A stretch of DNA of 64,000 bases from Cacajao melanocephalus (GCA_963573385.1 CAUYLG010065940.1:1-64000); one strand, 5' to 3'; shown: positions 23,988 to 49,077, counted from the stretch's first letter. Made by a program: numbers and translations. The notes: a model not told the origin generated them from the letters alone.

Positions 23988-24125
23988 GTGTTTCACAGGA
24001 CAGTGTTTGTTCTAGGAGATATCAGTGGACTAATATTACCATTTCTAAGGCTCTGAGAGGTCCTGCGGAAAACCTCTTTAACTCTGTGTAAACATAAATA
24101 CAAATAGAAATATAAGAAGTAATGG

Positions 24126-24429
<304 letters not shown>

Positions 24430-24455
24430 TTAAAAAGCAGAAGAACATAGTTTAG

Positions 24456-24781
<326 letters not shown>

Positions 24782-24809
24782 CACTCAAGCATTTTTGTAA
24801 GCATAATTC

Positions 24810-26346
<1,537 letters not shown>

Positions 26347-26531
26347 TGACCATTTTTCATTTTAACCATCATATTCATCAAGACTCAGTGTATGCTGTGC
26401 TGGTTTCCCTTCATCTGAAGGGCAGCTCATCTCTCTTAGGGCACAGTGTGCTTTGCTTCTTGCTCTAAGACTCAAAGACAATGATTTTAAAGGCCCTATG
26501 GCCACTGATAATATTTACTTTTCCTCATTAA

Positions 26532-26827
<296 letters not shown>

Positions 26828-26849
26828 CAAGTGTGAATATTTATAATTT

Positions 26850-27228
26850 GATAAAGGATCAGGGTGATGGTTAATACTGAGTGTCAACTTGATTGGATTG
26901 AAGGGTGCAGTATTGATCATGGGTGTGTCTGTGAGGGTGTTGCCAAAGGAGATTAATACTTGAGTTAGTAGTGGGCTAGGAAATTAGATGGTGGGCAGGC
27001 TGAGAATTAGATGGTAGGCACCATCTAATCAGTGAATATAAAGCAGGCAGAAAAACATGAAGCAATGAAACGGGCCTAGCCTTCCAGCCTACATCTTTCT
27101 CCCATCCTGGATGCTGCCTACATTGAACATCGGACTCCAAGTTCTTCCATTTGGGGTCTCAGACTGGCTCTCCTTGCTCCTCAGCTTGCAGACAGCCTAT
27201 TTATTGTGAGACCCTGTGATTGTTTAAT
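26850..27228 (+). repeat. L1 3' UTR fragment (L1MB-like)
   Basis: Carries the characteristic run 'ggttaatactgagtgtcaac', 'gtgtgtctgtgagggtgttg', 'gtaggcaccatctaatcag' and 'gctcctcagcttgcagac'. An internal part of the consensus is missing around 27,000-27,020. The subfamily comes from memory. Confidence 0.65.
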
Positions 27229-27779
27229 ATTTTTTTTTTCTTTTTTTGAGACAGAGTTTTGCTCTCAGGCTGGAGGGCAACGGTGGGATCTCGGCTTACT
27301 ACAACCTCTGCTTCCCAGGTCCAAGCGATTCTCCTGTCTCAGCCTCCTGAGTAGCTGGGATTACAGGCATGTGCCCCCACGCCCAGCTAATCAGCTAATT
27401 TTTCTATTTTTAGTAGAGATGGGGTGTGTGCATGCATGTGTGTGTGTATACATATATATACACATATGTATATATATATACACAGAGAGAGAGAGAGAAA
27501 GAGAGAGAGAGACAGAGAGAGACTACAAGCGCTCACCACCACTAACAGCTAAGTTTTTTGTATTTTTAGTAGAGACGGGGTTTCACCATGTTTGTCAGGC
27601 TAGTCTGGAACCCCTGACCTCAGGTATCAACCCACTTCTGCCTCCCAAAGTGCTGGGATTACATGCATAAGCCATCTATATATATATACTCATATACATA
27701 TACATATATATGTGTGTATATATATAGACCGAGAGAAAGAGAGAACTACATATTACAGTCATGAGCCACCACTCCTGGT
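27229..27779 (-). repeat. Alu carrying two microsatellite clusters
   Basis: Minus-strand Alu 27229-27422 continues at 27525-27677 and 27748-27779. The breaks are filled by TG/TA/GA microsatellites at 27424-27522 and 27677-27745. Short Alu pieces are repeated around the clusters. Confidence 0.85.
27424..27522 (+). repeat. (TG)n(TA)n(GA)n compound microsatellite
   Basis: Successive GT, TA with CATA interruptions, then GAGA runs. A second shorter cluster with the same order (TA, TG, then GAGAAAGAGA) lies at 27677-27745. Confidence 0.9.
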
Positions 27780-27816
27780 GGGTCCTCCTTATACTAGAAA
27801 GATCACTTTCACTTTC

Positions 27817-28146
27817 GGCTGGGTTCAGTGGATCATGCCTATAATCCCAGCACTTTGGGAGGCCGAGGCAGTCAGATTGCCTGAGATCAAGAGTTGGAGA
27901 TCAGCCTGGCTAACATGGTGAAACCCCATCTCTACTAAAAATACAAAATAATTAGCCAGGCATGGTGGAGCACGCCTGTACTATAGTACCAGCTCCTCGG
28001 GAGGCTGAGGCAAGAGAATTGCTTGAACCTGGGAGCAGAGGTTGCAGTAAGCCGAGACTGCGCTACTGCACTCCAGCCTGGGTGACAGAGAAAGACTCCG
28101 TCTCAAAAATAAATAAATAAATAAATAATAAAATAAAATAAAAAAT
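27817..28146 (+). repeat. Alu, full dimer, with TSD
   Basis: Duplication gatcactttcac / aatcactttcag. The tail evolved into (AAAT)n/(AAAAT)n at 28,107-28,144. Confidence 0.94.
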
Positions 28147-28615
28147 CACTTTCAGTAGTTTAAAACAGTATCTGAAATGTCTCCATTAGGGCTTCTCTCT
28201 AATGTTCTTTCCAAGGGTATCCTCTCTCAAAATAAAATTTCTTTCCAAGGTTAGGAGACAAAATAACAGTCTGACATCTCCATGTGAATGAAGAGAAATG
28301 ATAACCACAGAAATGAGAAGAATTTAGGAAGAAGCATGTGACACAATCACAAGCACACGAAGGAAGGCTCAAAGGGGCAAAGGCAAAAACAAACCTCACC
28401 AAATTTACAGTTTTGCTGAAGAGGCCGGCTGTGCACTATCTAACCCAGTTAGGGTAGGCTTGTTTTTGGAGAGTGCCAAAAATAATTTAACATTAATAAC
28501 GAACGTTTTTAAAGGAATGGAAAGTTCCTTTAAAACTTACGTGGCAGCATATTGAATCACTCTGGGGATCCTACCATAGGCTAAATCAGGATTCCGTTTT
28601 AATTCAAAACTACCA
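28147..28615. other. Unique intergenic sequence
   Basis: No repeat or gene recognised. Confidence 0.4.
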
Positions 28616-28788
28616 GGAGGTTGGGCATGGTGGCTTATGCCTGTAATTCCAGCCCTTTTGGAAGCTGAAATGGGAGGGATGCTTGAGCCCAGTAGGTGGA
28701 GGCTGCAGTGAACCCTGTTCATGCCACCGCACTCCAGCCTCAGAGATGAAGTGAGACCACCTAAAAATAACAAACAAAAACCCACACA
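28616..28788 (+). repeat. Internally deleted Alu
   Basis: Left-arm start joined to right-arm end, with a tail of AAC units. Confidence 0.85.
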
Positions 28789-30657
<1,869 letters not shown>

Positions 30658-30725
30658 CTATAAACAAACAGCAATAAATACAAAAAAAATTACACAAAAT
30701 TTGGAGATGTGGCAAAAATTATTGC

Positions 30726-30735
30726 TTGCCCTTTC
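30726..30735. repeat. Target-site duplication of the 7SL retrocopy, left copy
   Basis: ttgccctttc, identical to 31071-31080. Confidence 0.9.
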
Positions 30736-30771
30736 TTATTTGTGTTTAATTATATATTGTTTATTTTTTTA

Positions 30772-31070
30772 AGAGATGGGGTCTCACTATGTTGCCCAAG
30801 CTGGAGTGCAGTGGCTATTCACAGGCGCGATCCCACTACTGATCAGCATGGGAGTTTTGACCTGTTCCGTTTTTGACCTGGGCCGGTTCACCCCTCCTTA
30901 GGCAACCTGGTGGTCCCCCGCTCTCTGGAGGTCACCATATTGATGCCGAACTTAGTGCGGACAACCGATCGCATAGCGCGCTACAGCCCAGAACTCCTGG
31001 GCTCAAAGCGATCCTCCCACCTCAGCCTCCTGAGTAGCTGGGACTACAGGAACGCACCACCAAGCCCGGC
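30772..31070 (-). pseudogene. 7SL (SRP) RNA retrocopy, full length
   Basis: The reverse complement starts gccgggc at 31070 and ends gagaccccatctct at 30772. At 299 bases it is the length of functional 7SL RNA, the scaffold of the signal recognition particle. Besides the Alu-like ends it retains the S-domain core, absent from all Alus ('aagttcggcatcaatatggt', 'ggtgaaccggcccaggtc', 'actgatcagtagtggg' class motifs). By eye there are about 20 differences from the functional RNA, many at CpG, with one-base indels. It ends in an A-rich tail (30736-30771) and has a perfect 10-bp target duplication, so it arose by L1-mediated retrotransposition. It lacks the known upstream promoter context and is probably silent. 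Confidence 0.95.
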
Positions 31071-31080
31071 TTGCCCTTTC
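31071..31080. repeat. Target-site duplication of the 7SL retrocopy, right copy
   Basis: ttgccctttc, adjoining the 5' end of the 7SL copy. Confidence 0.9.
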
Positions 31081-31138
31081 AATGTCATACTAAAACGCTG
31101 TCTAATGAGTCCGTTTAACAGTCATATGATTCTCAAAG

Positions 31139-31154
31139 AAAATGTAACTAACTT
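31139..31154. repeat. Target-site duplication of the KRT19 retrocopy, left copy
   Basis: aaaatgtaactaactt, matching 32565-32580 at 15 of 16 bases. Confidence 0.9.
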
Positions 31155-32564
31155 GGCTCCTCCCGTGATCGCAGCCTCTGGGACCAGGGTGGCTCCGTCC
31201 ATGCTCTGCCTCGCCATGACCTCCTACAGCTATCGCCAGTCGTCGTCCAGACCTGGGCGGCGACTCTGTGCGTTTTGGGCTGTGGGTCGCCTTTCGCGCG
31301 CCCAGCATGCACGTGGGCTTCGGCAGCCGCGGTGTACCCGTGTTCTCCGCCCGCTTCGTGTCCTTGTCCTCCTCGGGGGGCTACAGCGGCGGCTACGGCG
31401 GCGTCCTGGCCGCAGCCGATGGGCTGCTGGCGGGCAACGAGAAGCTCATCATGGAGAACCTCATCATGGAGAACCTCACCATGGAGAACCTCAACAACTG
31501 TCTGGCCTCCTACCTGGACAAGGTGCGCGCCCTGGAGGCGGCCAATGGCGAGTTGGAGGTGAAGATCCGCGACTGGTACCAGAAGCAGGGGACCAGGCCC
31601 TCCCGTGACTACAGCCACTACTACAAGACCATCCAGGACCTGCGGGACAAGATTCTTGGTGCCACCATTGAGAACTCCAGGATTGTCCTGCAAATCGACA
31701 ACGCCCGTCTGGCTGCAGATGACTTCCGAACCAAGTTTGAGACGGCGCAGGCTTTGCGCATGAGCGTGGAGGCCAACATCAAAGGCCTGTGCAGGGTGCT
31801 GGATGAGCTGACCCTGGCCAGGAGCGATCTGGAGATGCAGATCGAAGCGCTGAAGGAAGAGCTGGCCTACCTGAAGAAGAACCATGAGGAGGAAATCAGT
31901 GCGCTGAGGGGCCAAGTGGGAGGCCAGCTCAGCGTGGAGGTGGATTCGGCTCTGGGCGCCGATCTCGTCAAGATCCTGAGTGACATGTGAAGCCAATATG
32001 AGGTCCTGGCCGAGCAGAACAGGAAGGATGCTGAAGCCTGGTTCACCAGCCAGACTAAAGAACTTAACCAGGAGGTCGCTGGCCACATGGAGCAGCTCCA
32101 GATGAGCAAGACCGAGGTCACTGACCTGTGGCGAACCCTCCAGGGTCTTGAGATTGAGCTGCAGTCACTGCTGAGCACGAAAGACGGCTTGGAAGGCACA
32201 CTGGCAGAAACGGAGGCGCACTTTGGAGTCCAGCTGGCGGAGATCCAGGCGCGGATCAGCGGTATTGAAGCCCTGCTGGGCGATGTGCGGGCTGACAGTG
32301 AGCGGCAGAATCAGGTGTACCAGTGGCTCATGGACGTCAAGTCGAGGCTGGAGCAGGATATCGCCACCTACCGCAGCCTGCTCGAGGGCCAGGAAGATCG
32401 CTACTACAACCTGTCTGCCTCCAAGGTCCTCTGAGGAGGCAGCAGGCCCGGGGCTTCTGCTGTCCTTCAGAGGGTGTCTCCTGGGTGAGGAGATGGGAAG
32501 GAAGGGACCCTTACCCCTGTGCTTCCCTGACCTGCCAATAAAATTTTATGGTTCAAGGGAAAAA
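31155..32564 (+). pseudogene. Processed KRT19 (keratin 19) pseudogene
   Basis: Intronless copy of keratin 19, a type I intermediate-filament protein. It runs from 5' UTR sequence (ggctcctcccgtgatcgcag) through start ATG 31216, the whole rod domain and the true KRT19 end ...SASKVL (stop at 32432-32434), to a 3' UTR with AATAAA (32537-32542) and an A tail. Recognisable blocks: [20 protein letters not shown] (coil 1A), then [20 protein letters not shown] and [20 protein letters not shown] (helix termination motif). Lesions: a net loss of about 14 bases with frameshift shortly after codon 10, a 15-bp unit present three times at 31445-31489, and a CGA-to-TGA-type stop at 31988-31990 in place of Arg after ILSDM. 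Keratin 18 or 14 origin is excluded by the tailless C-terminus. It is flanked by a 16-bp target duplication. Confidence 0.97.
31445..31489 (+). repeat. 15-bp tandem triplication in the KRT19 pseudogene
   Basis: Three successive copies of ctcatcatggagaac (the third has ctcacc). The parent gene has one, encoding LTMQN. The frame is kept (+30 bases). Confidence 0.93.
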
Positions 32565-32580
32565 AAAATGTAAATAACTT
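32565..32580. repeat. Target-site duplication of the KRT19 retrocopy, right copy
   Basis: aaaatgtaaataactt, directly after the A tail. Confidence 0.9.
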
Positions 32581-32671
32581 GCCATTTTCTATTAATTAAG
32601 GCTAGACTAAAATTAGATGTCAACTTATAGATTGATAAATTGCAAATAATTTTTGTATGGTAGAGATGTTA

Positions 32672-32913
32672 ATTATTATTTTTTATTTTTTGCCTTGACC
32701 TCTCAACCAATCCTCCTGCCTCAGCTTCAGGAGTAACTGGGACTACAGGCTCATGCATGCCTCTATGCTTGGTTAAATTTTTTTTTTTTTTCAGAAACAG
32801 GATTTCTCTATCTAACTCAGGCGGATCTCGAACTCCTTAGCTCAAGCAATCTGCCTGCTGCAACCTCCCAAAGTGCTGCGATTACAAGGGTAACTAACCT
32901 GCCATGCCCAGCT
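32672..32913 (-). repeat. Old truncated Alu
   Basis: Highly diverged AluJ-like copy lacking the 3' part of the right arm. Confidence 0.8.
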
Positions 32914-32926
32914 GAGATGTAAATTA

Positions 32927-33268
<342 letters not shown>

Positions 33269-33565
33269 CTATTTCCCAAAAGTATGCTTTTATGCTCTGT
33301 AGAATAACGAGTTTTGTATCTAATTTAGAAATCTAACTTCAGCATTCTTTCTTTCACGAGTCTCTTGAATTCTCTATTGAATCAGCTTTGTTCTCCTGTT
33401 GGCTCTCCCCTGAATAAGTTAAATAAATCACTGACATACCCTCACTATATATTTGCATGTTCTTACTTTTTTAAAATATACTTTTATGACTCAGACATTT
33501 CCTTAATAAAATAAAACAAAAATAAAAAGAAAATTATACTTTGTCCTCAAAGAATCAGGCATAGT
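33269..33565. other. Unique intergenic sequence
   Basis: No feature recognised between an Alu and an L1 fragment. Confidence 0.4.
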
Positions 33566-33740
33566 ATTAGCTATGAGCCAGCAGTTCCACTCACAGGTGC
33601 CTGTATACCCAAAGGAACTGAAAGCAAAGGTCAGATACTTGTGCATCAATGTTTATAGCAGCATTATTCACAATAGCCAAAAGATGGAAGGAACCTGTGT
33701 CCCTCAACAGATGAATAAACAAAATGTGCTATATACATAG

Positions 33741-34317
<577 letters not shown>

Positions 34318-34390
34318 ATACATAGACCATTATTCAGCCATAAAAAGGAATGAAATTCAAATAAATGCTAGAATATGAATAAACCTTGAA

Positions 34391-34711
34391 AATATTGTTT
34401 TGTTTTTGTTTTTGTTTTTGTTTTGAGACAGGGTCTCACTCTGTCTGTCACCCAGGCTGGAATGCAGTGGCACAATCTTGGCTCGCTGAAACCTCTGCCT
34501 CCGAGGCTTAAGTGATCCTACCATCTCAGCCTCCTGAGTAGCTGGGACTACAGGCTCATGCCACCACACCCTGCTAATTTTTGTATTTTTTGTAGAGATG
34601 ATGTTTTGTCATGTTGCCTAGGCTGGTCTCAAACTCCTGGGTTCAAGCAGTCCACCTGCCTCAGCCTTCCAAAGTGCTGGGATTACAGGAGTGAACCACC
34701 ACACCCCAGCT
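34391..34711 (-). repeat. Alu in L1
   Basis: Full dimer with a head of TTTTTG units. Older type. Confidence 0.92.
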
Positions 34712-34935
34712 GAACTTAGAAATTATTATGCTAAGTGAAATAAACCAGACCCAAAAAGACAAATATGATACAAATACACTTAAGATACCTAGAATAAGCA
34801 AACTGATAGAGACAGAATGTAAAATAGAGGTTACCAGAGGCTAAGAAGAATGGGTGGGGAATTATTTTTAAGTGAATGCAGAGTTTCTATTTGGGAAGAG
34901 GAAAAAGTTCTGGAAACAGGTAGTAGTGATGGTTA

Positions 34936-35740
<805 letters not shown>

Positions 35741-36616
35741 CTTTCTCTGTAGGGCAGATTTCTCTCTCTCCAGACACTGGCTGCCCCTCAGCTCTGAATA
35801 TACATGCTTCGGGACCAGCCCTACACAGAAATGAAAAGTAAAGACCATCAGTTCTAACATAAAATTCTCAAGTAAGTGACCTTGATTGACCCAGCTTGGA
35901 TCAGTCAAACTAGTTCAGTCTAGTGTGCCTAGGGGTACAGGGTCACAACATCCAGATGTGACCTGGAGCAGGAATAGAGGCAGTGAAGCCTATGTGAAAT
36001 TAAACCACTAAAAATACAGTCATCTTTCAACTACCCTAGACCCTAGATATTGGAGCCAAGATTACCCAGTTCTCCAATTTCAACAAAGCCCCTAGGTGAC
36101 ATACGAGTTACAATTTTAAGGGTTAAAAAAAGGAAACCATGTGGATTTCACTAATAGCAGCCTGATTAAATAACCTGTGATTACATTAAGCCCAATTAAC
36201 TACTGGTTGGAAATCCAATTATTCACAAAAAGAAAGTTCTGAGATCTTTGTTCCTGTTTGCATTTTCTCTGGATGGAATGGAAAGGTGAGGATTTAAAAA
36301 CTTCTGTGTTCCTTAAGCTCTAAGACTTCCAGTCTATATTTGCTTCTTTCGGCCCAAGGAATCCAATTTCCCTGGAACCTTATTGCAATAGGCTGTTTTC
36401 TCACCTTACTAATTTAGATATCTTGAGGCTTTAAAGCTCTTAGGTGGTGGGAACAGGGATTTCTGTGACCTCTAGCCCACATTAAGCCAGACTGGGCCTT
36501 GAGGTAGCATGGAAAATTAGGAAGCACCACCAAAAGAATTGTCAAAAACAGAGTAACTTGAAATATCACCAACACTTCTTAACATTTGCTGTCTCAATTT
36601 TATAGAATTAAGATTG
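35741..36616. other. Unique intergenic sequence
   Basis: No gene or young repeat seen. Confidence 0.4.
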
Positions 36617-37428
<812 letters not shown>

Positions 37429-37855
37429 AACTGAGATGGTTAAGAACCACCCCCCGTCTTCCAGCACATACACCCTTTGTCCCAGCTTACTGCAAGGAAT
37501 CACTCTTCCAGATAGGACTTAGATAAAACCAATGATGATACCCCTATTTACCTATAGCAAGACCAGACACAGACTCTCCAAATTTGCATTCTTTGTCTTA
37601 TAAAGGGAACTGTTTGTCCCTCTGAAACTAGCTAGCCATAGAGATACTTCCTGTTCAGCTGATTGAGACTCACCTTGATCACAAAAACAATTTTAACTGT
37701 AAAACACCCCACCTATGAATTATCAACTCCTTCCTAGAAGCATCAGGCAAAAAAACCCAGTCAAGAGTCTGACCTTCAGATCTAAGATGCTTTCCCTATC
37801 ACAACAGCCTGAATAAAATCAATTTTCTTATTTGCTTGGGTTTTGCCTTTGACAA
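37429..37855 (+). mobile_element. Possible solo LTR
   Basis: Begins TGAGATGG and ends TTTGACA, with a TATA-like tataaagg (about 37,600) followed by AATAAA (about 37,813) near the end. Length and signal order fit an ERV LTR, but I cannot name the family and see no target duplication. Confidence 0.35.
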
Positions 37856-37996
37856 GCTGTAGAATCATAAGAATGTGTTCCCAAGGTTTCAGTGGCCATA
37901 TTTTTGGCCAGAGAGGTCTGAAGGAAAGAGACCACTACTTGCAGAAAGGCAGTCGCTAGTTTGTCTTGCCAAAGGGCATCACATCCTTGGTTCTAG

Positions 37997-38354
<358 letters not shown>

Positions 38355-38502
38355 TCCCATCTTTTAAATGCATTTTTTTTTCAAGGATTAATTTTAGTTC
38401 TGTCACTTGCAATTTGAGGAGCCCTAATGAATCAGTCTACCACATATAAAATTCATGAGGCAGGTGCAGTAGATATTTTCACATAAAAATGCCAGGGATT
38501 AG

Positions 38503-38652
38503 GCCAGGTGCGGTGGCTCATGCCTGTAATCCCAACACTTTGGGAGGCTGAGGCAGGTAGATTGCTTGAGGTCAGGAGTTGGAGACCAGCCTAGCCAACA
38601 TGGTGAAACTTCATCTCTATAAAAAAAATTAAAAAAAAAAAGAAAAAGAAAA
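38503..38652 (+). repeat. Alu left monomer with TSD
   Basis: Left arm plus A-rich tail only, flanked by aatgccagggatta / aatgtcagggatta. This is a monomeric insertion. Confidence 0.9.
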
Positions 38653-38711
38653 AAAATGTCAGGGATTAAAGTATACTTTGAAGATTTATCAATGATGAAA
38701 AGCCCTTTCAC

Positions 38712-39317
<606 letters not shown>

Positions 39318-39445
39318 GTGGGAAGTAGAAAAGTTCCTCTTCAAAGTTTCCTTTCTTGTTAAAGAATAATAATAATAAACATTAGAAATAATAGTCTCTT
39401 TTAAAGACTTTCTTCAAAGCCTTCTTGCTTTTTACTAGTGACCCT

Positions 39446-39893
39446 TTGTTAAGCCCTATTCTATGTAGCTGTTAGACATGCTCACAGGCACATAGTACGT
39501 TCTATGTCCTTGTACTTTAACCAAGATATTTATGTTATTACTTTTCTAGGTCCTTTCACAAGCAACTTCCTGTCCCTTCCTTATTTGGACTTCCTTTTTC
39601 CTTCTGGTCTCCATTGCTTTTATATGTTTAGAAAAGTTTTAAGTTGTTAGCCAATCAGGTTTTAGTTTAGATTGTGAAGTCTGTCTCCAACCAACGGACA
39701 TAAGACACAGCAGTAAGAACGACCCCAAATTCATAAAGAATAAATATACCTGCTTTTCCTTTCTTTGTTGTACTATCCTGGCAAGATGGCTAACAGGAGC
39801 ACCCTTCCTACAGAAAATAAAGATTGCCTTGCTAAGAGATTCTTTGTCTCGGTGCTGATTTTTCTTTGTGCCACTGAGGATCTGTTTCCAGCA
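39446..39893 (+). mobile_element. Probable solo LTR (ERV1-like)
   Basis: Starts TGTTAAGCCC and ends TTTCCAGCA, 448 bases long. It has an AATAAA within 'cagaaaataaagattgcc' about 75 bases before the end, followed by a T-rich segment, as in ERV1 LTRs. No internal viral sequence is present. The family is not certain and no clear target duplication was found. Confidence 0.5.
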
Positions 39894-39912
39894 TCTCTAA
39901 AAACAAAACAAT

Positions 39913-41045
<1,133 letters not shown>

Positions 41046-41064
41046 AAGTTAGTTAAATTCTTTT

Positions 41065-41701
<637 letters not shown>

Positions 41702-41898
41702 AAGTTAGTTAAATTCTTTTATGCTAATGTAAGAAGAGTTCTTGTTGTTTTATGCCAAGGCATATGAAGGATAAACCCACACTTGATTTTTATACCAGAT
41801 TCCAATTTTACCAGCTATAGCACTGAGGTTTCCTGAATAGTTACAATAATCAGTGGTAAAATATAAAGTGTAAAAAACCTTTAAAAACAATAGCTGCT

Positions 41899-43116
<1,218 letters not shown>

Positions 43117-43148
<32 letters not shown>

Positions 43149-43150
43149 GT
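43117..43150 (+). repeat. (TG)n microsatellite
   Basis: About 14 units with one TTGTG break. Confidence 0.92.
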
Positions 43151-43176
43151 GTGTCTAGCCCCATGCAGAACTCTAG

Positions 43177-43466
<290 letters not shown>

Positions 43467-43580
43467 ATGAGAATTAATAAATTCTCATAGGCTTTCCAGG
43501 TTTGCAACCCATTCATTGCAAATAATATCATTCGCTTCTTCCTTTCAGTTTGTTATACCGCATTCTGTCTCTTGACTTTT

Positions 43581-43793
43581 TTTTCCTTCCTTCCTTCTTT
43601 CTTTTCTTTCTCTTTCTCTTTCTCTCTCCTTCCTTCCTTCCTCCTTTCTTCTCTCTCTCTCTCTCTCTCTCTCTTTCTTCCTTTGAGATGGTGTCTATGT
43701 TGCCAGAAGGGTCTCAAACTTTTGGGCTCAAGCCATCTTCCTGCCTCAGCCTCCCTGTAGCTGGGATTATAGGTGCACACCACCATGCCTGGC
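43581..43793 (-). repeat. Alu monomer with 100-bp polypyrimidine tail and TSD
   Basis: Left-arm-type Alu (43683-43793) whose tail has become (CCTT)n(CTTT)n(CT)n at 43581-43682. The duplication ctgtctcttg[a/c]ctttt stands at 43565-43580 and 43794-43809, enclosing both parts. Confidence 0.9.
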
Positions 43794-43861
43794 TGTCTCT
43801 TGCCTTTTCAAATTTGCTATAATGCAGTGCCTTTTAAAATCGCCTGACAAATAAATCTTAG

Positions 43862-44836
<975 letters not shown>

Positions 44837-45117
44837 GCCAGGCTCGATGGCTTAGGCTTGTAATCCCAGCACTTTGGGAGGCTGAGGCAGGTGGATCATG
44901 AGGTCAGGAGATCGAGATCATCCTGTCCAACATGGTAAAACCCTGTCTCTCCTAAAAATACAAAAATTAGCTGGGTATGGTGGCATGTGCCTGTAATCCC
45001 AGCTACTCGGAAGGCTGAGGCACAAGAATGGCTTGAATTCAGGTGGTGAAGGAAATTGCAGTGAGCCAAGATCGCGCCGCTGCACAACAGCCTGGTGACA
45101 GAGTGAGACTCTGTCTC

Positions 45118-45151
<34 letters not shown>

Positions 45152-45157
45152 TACAAT
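44837..45157 (+). repeat. Alu, full dimer
   Basis: Tail grown into AAAAG units. Confidence 0.94.
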
Positions 45158-45161
45158 AAAA

Positions 45162-46020
<859 letters not shown>

Positions 46021-46050
46021 TGAAGAGACAACTCTTGAAGAAGTATACTT

Positions 46051-47036
<986 letters not shown>

Positions 47037-47206
47037 ATAAAAACAATAATCATACGAAAGGTATTTGACCTCATCAGTAATATATCATATTGGCTTAGTA
47101 GACAGGCAATAGTCTAAAAGTTTGACCATTCTGGTGACAAGGCAGGTTAGGTACAATCTATTTAAGCAGCAACAGGAATATCTAAAAAAATAAAAACTGT
47201 GTATGT

Positions 47207-47503
47207 CGGTTGGGTGCAGTGGTTCACACCTGTAATCCCAGCACTTTGGGAGGCTGAGGCGGGTGAATCACTTGAGGTCAGAAGTTGGAGACCATCCTGG
47301 CCAACATGGAGAAACCCCATCTTTACTAAAAATACAAAAAATTAGCTGGGTGTGGTGGTGAGTGTCTGTAATTCCAGCTATTCAGGAGGCTGAGGCAAGA
47401 GAATCACCTGAACCCAGAAGGCCGAGATTGCAGTAAGCCACTACTGCACTCCAGCCTGGGCAATAGAGACTCTGCCTCAAAAAAAAAAAAAAAAAAAAAA
47501 AAA
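47207..47503 (+). repeat. Alu, full dimer
   Basis: Inserted at the start of the L1 fragment that follows, with similar flanks (ctgtgtatgtc / agtgtgcatatc). Confidence 0.93.
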
Positions 47504-47785
47504 GTGTGCATATCCTTTGACCCAGCAATTCTACTAGGACATCATCTTACGGCAACACTAGGGGGTTGTTTAAAAATCTACTCTTCCTGTTGTGGTGGTA
47601 AATGATCTAATTATTCAGCAATAGGGTGCTGGCTGGATACATTGGGGAATATCCATGTAATCCATAACATAATAGATAAAAAGAATGAATTAGATCTGTA
47701 TGTGTGGACATGGGAAAAGATTGTCATAAATACATTGAGGAATGAAAAAAGTAAGCTGGAGAACACAACATGTAAGAGCCCACTT
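47504..47785 (+). repeat. Old L1 3'-region fragment
   Basis: 'atcctttgacccagcaattc', 'attattcagcaatagggtgc' and 'tagatctgtatgtgtggaca' follow L1M order. Confidence 0.7.
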
Positions 47786-47974
47786 TTTTGAAGAACAAAT
47801 TGTGCTCAAAGGTCATATCATCACCTTCCCTAACTCCTAATCACTCTTTAATCCCTTTCCCTGAAATATTTTTCATTACTTATGCCCGTTGGAATAGTCT
47901 TCATGCATTGTCTGTTGAAAGTTCCATGTATACACGGATTTTATTTGTTCAAAAGCTCCATCCTCAGCTCCTGA

Positions 47975-48280
<306 letters not shown>

Positions 48281-48312
48281 TTAAGTGTTAATTATTGACT
48301 GAAAAAATATGT

Positions 48313-48960
<648 letters not shown>

Positions 48961-49077
48961 GTATGTGTATCCCTCGTTGGAGAATGTTGTCCTCATTTTC
49001 CACAGATAACGTTCTTGTAATCATCCTTCGAAACCCTGTTCGGCCCGACAATCCGAGACCCACACTGGTCTCCACCG

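Noticed and set aside
31148..32086. 312-codon minus-strand frame
   Set aside because: Antisense shadow of the KRT19 pseudogene. Heptad-repeat codons leave the opposite strand open.
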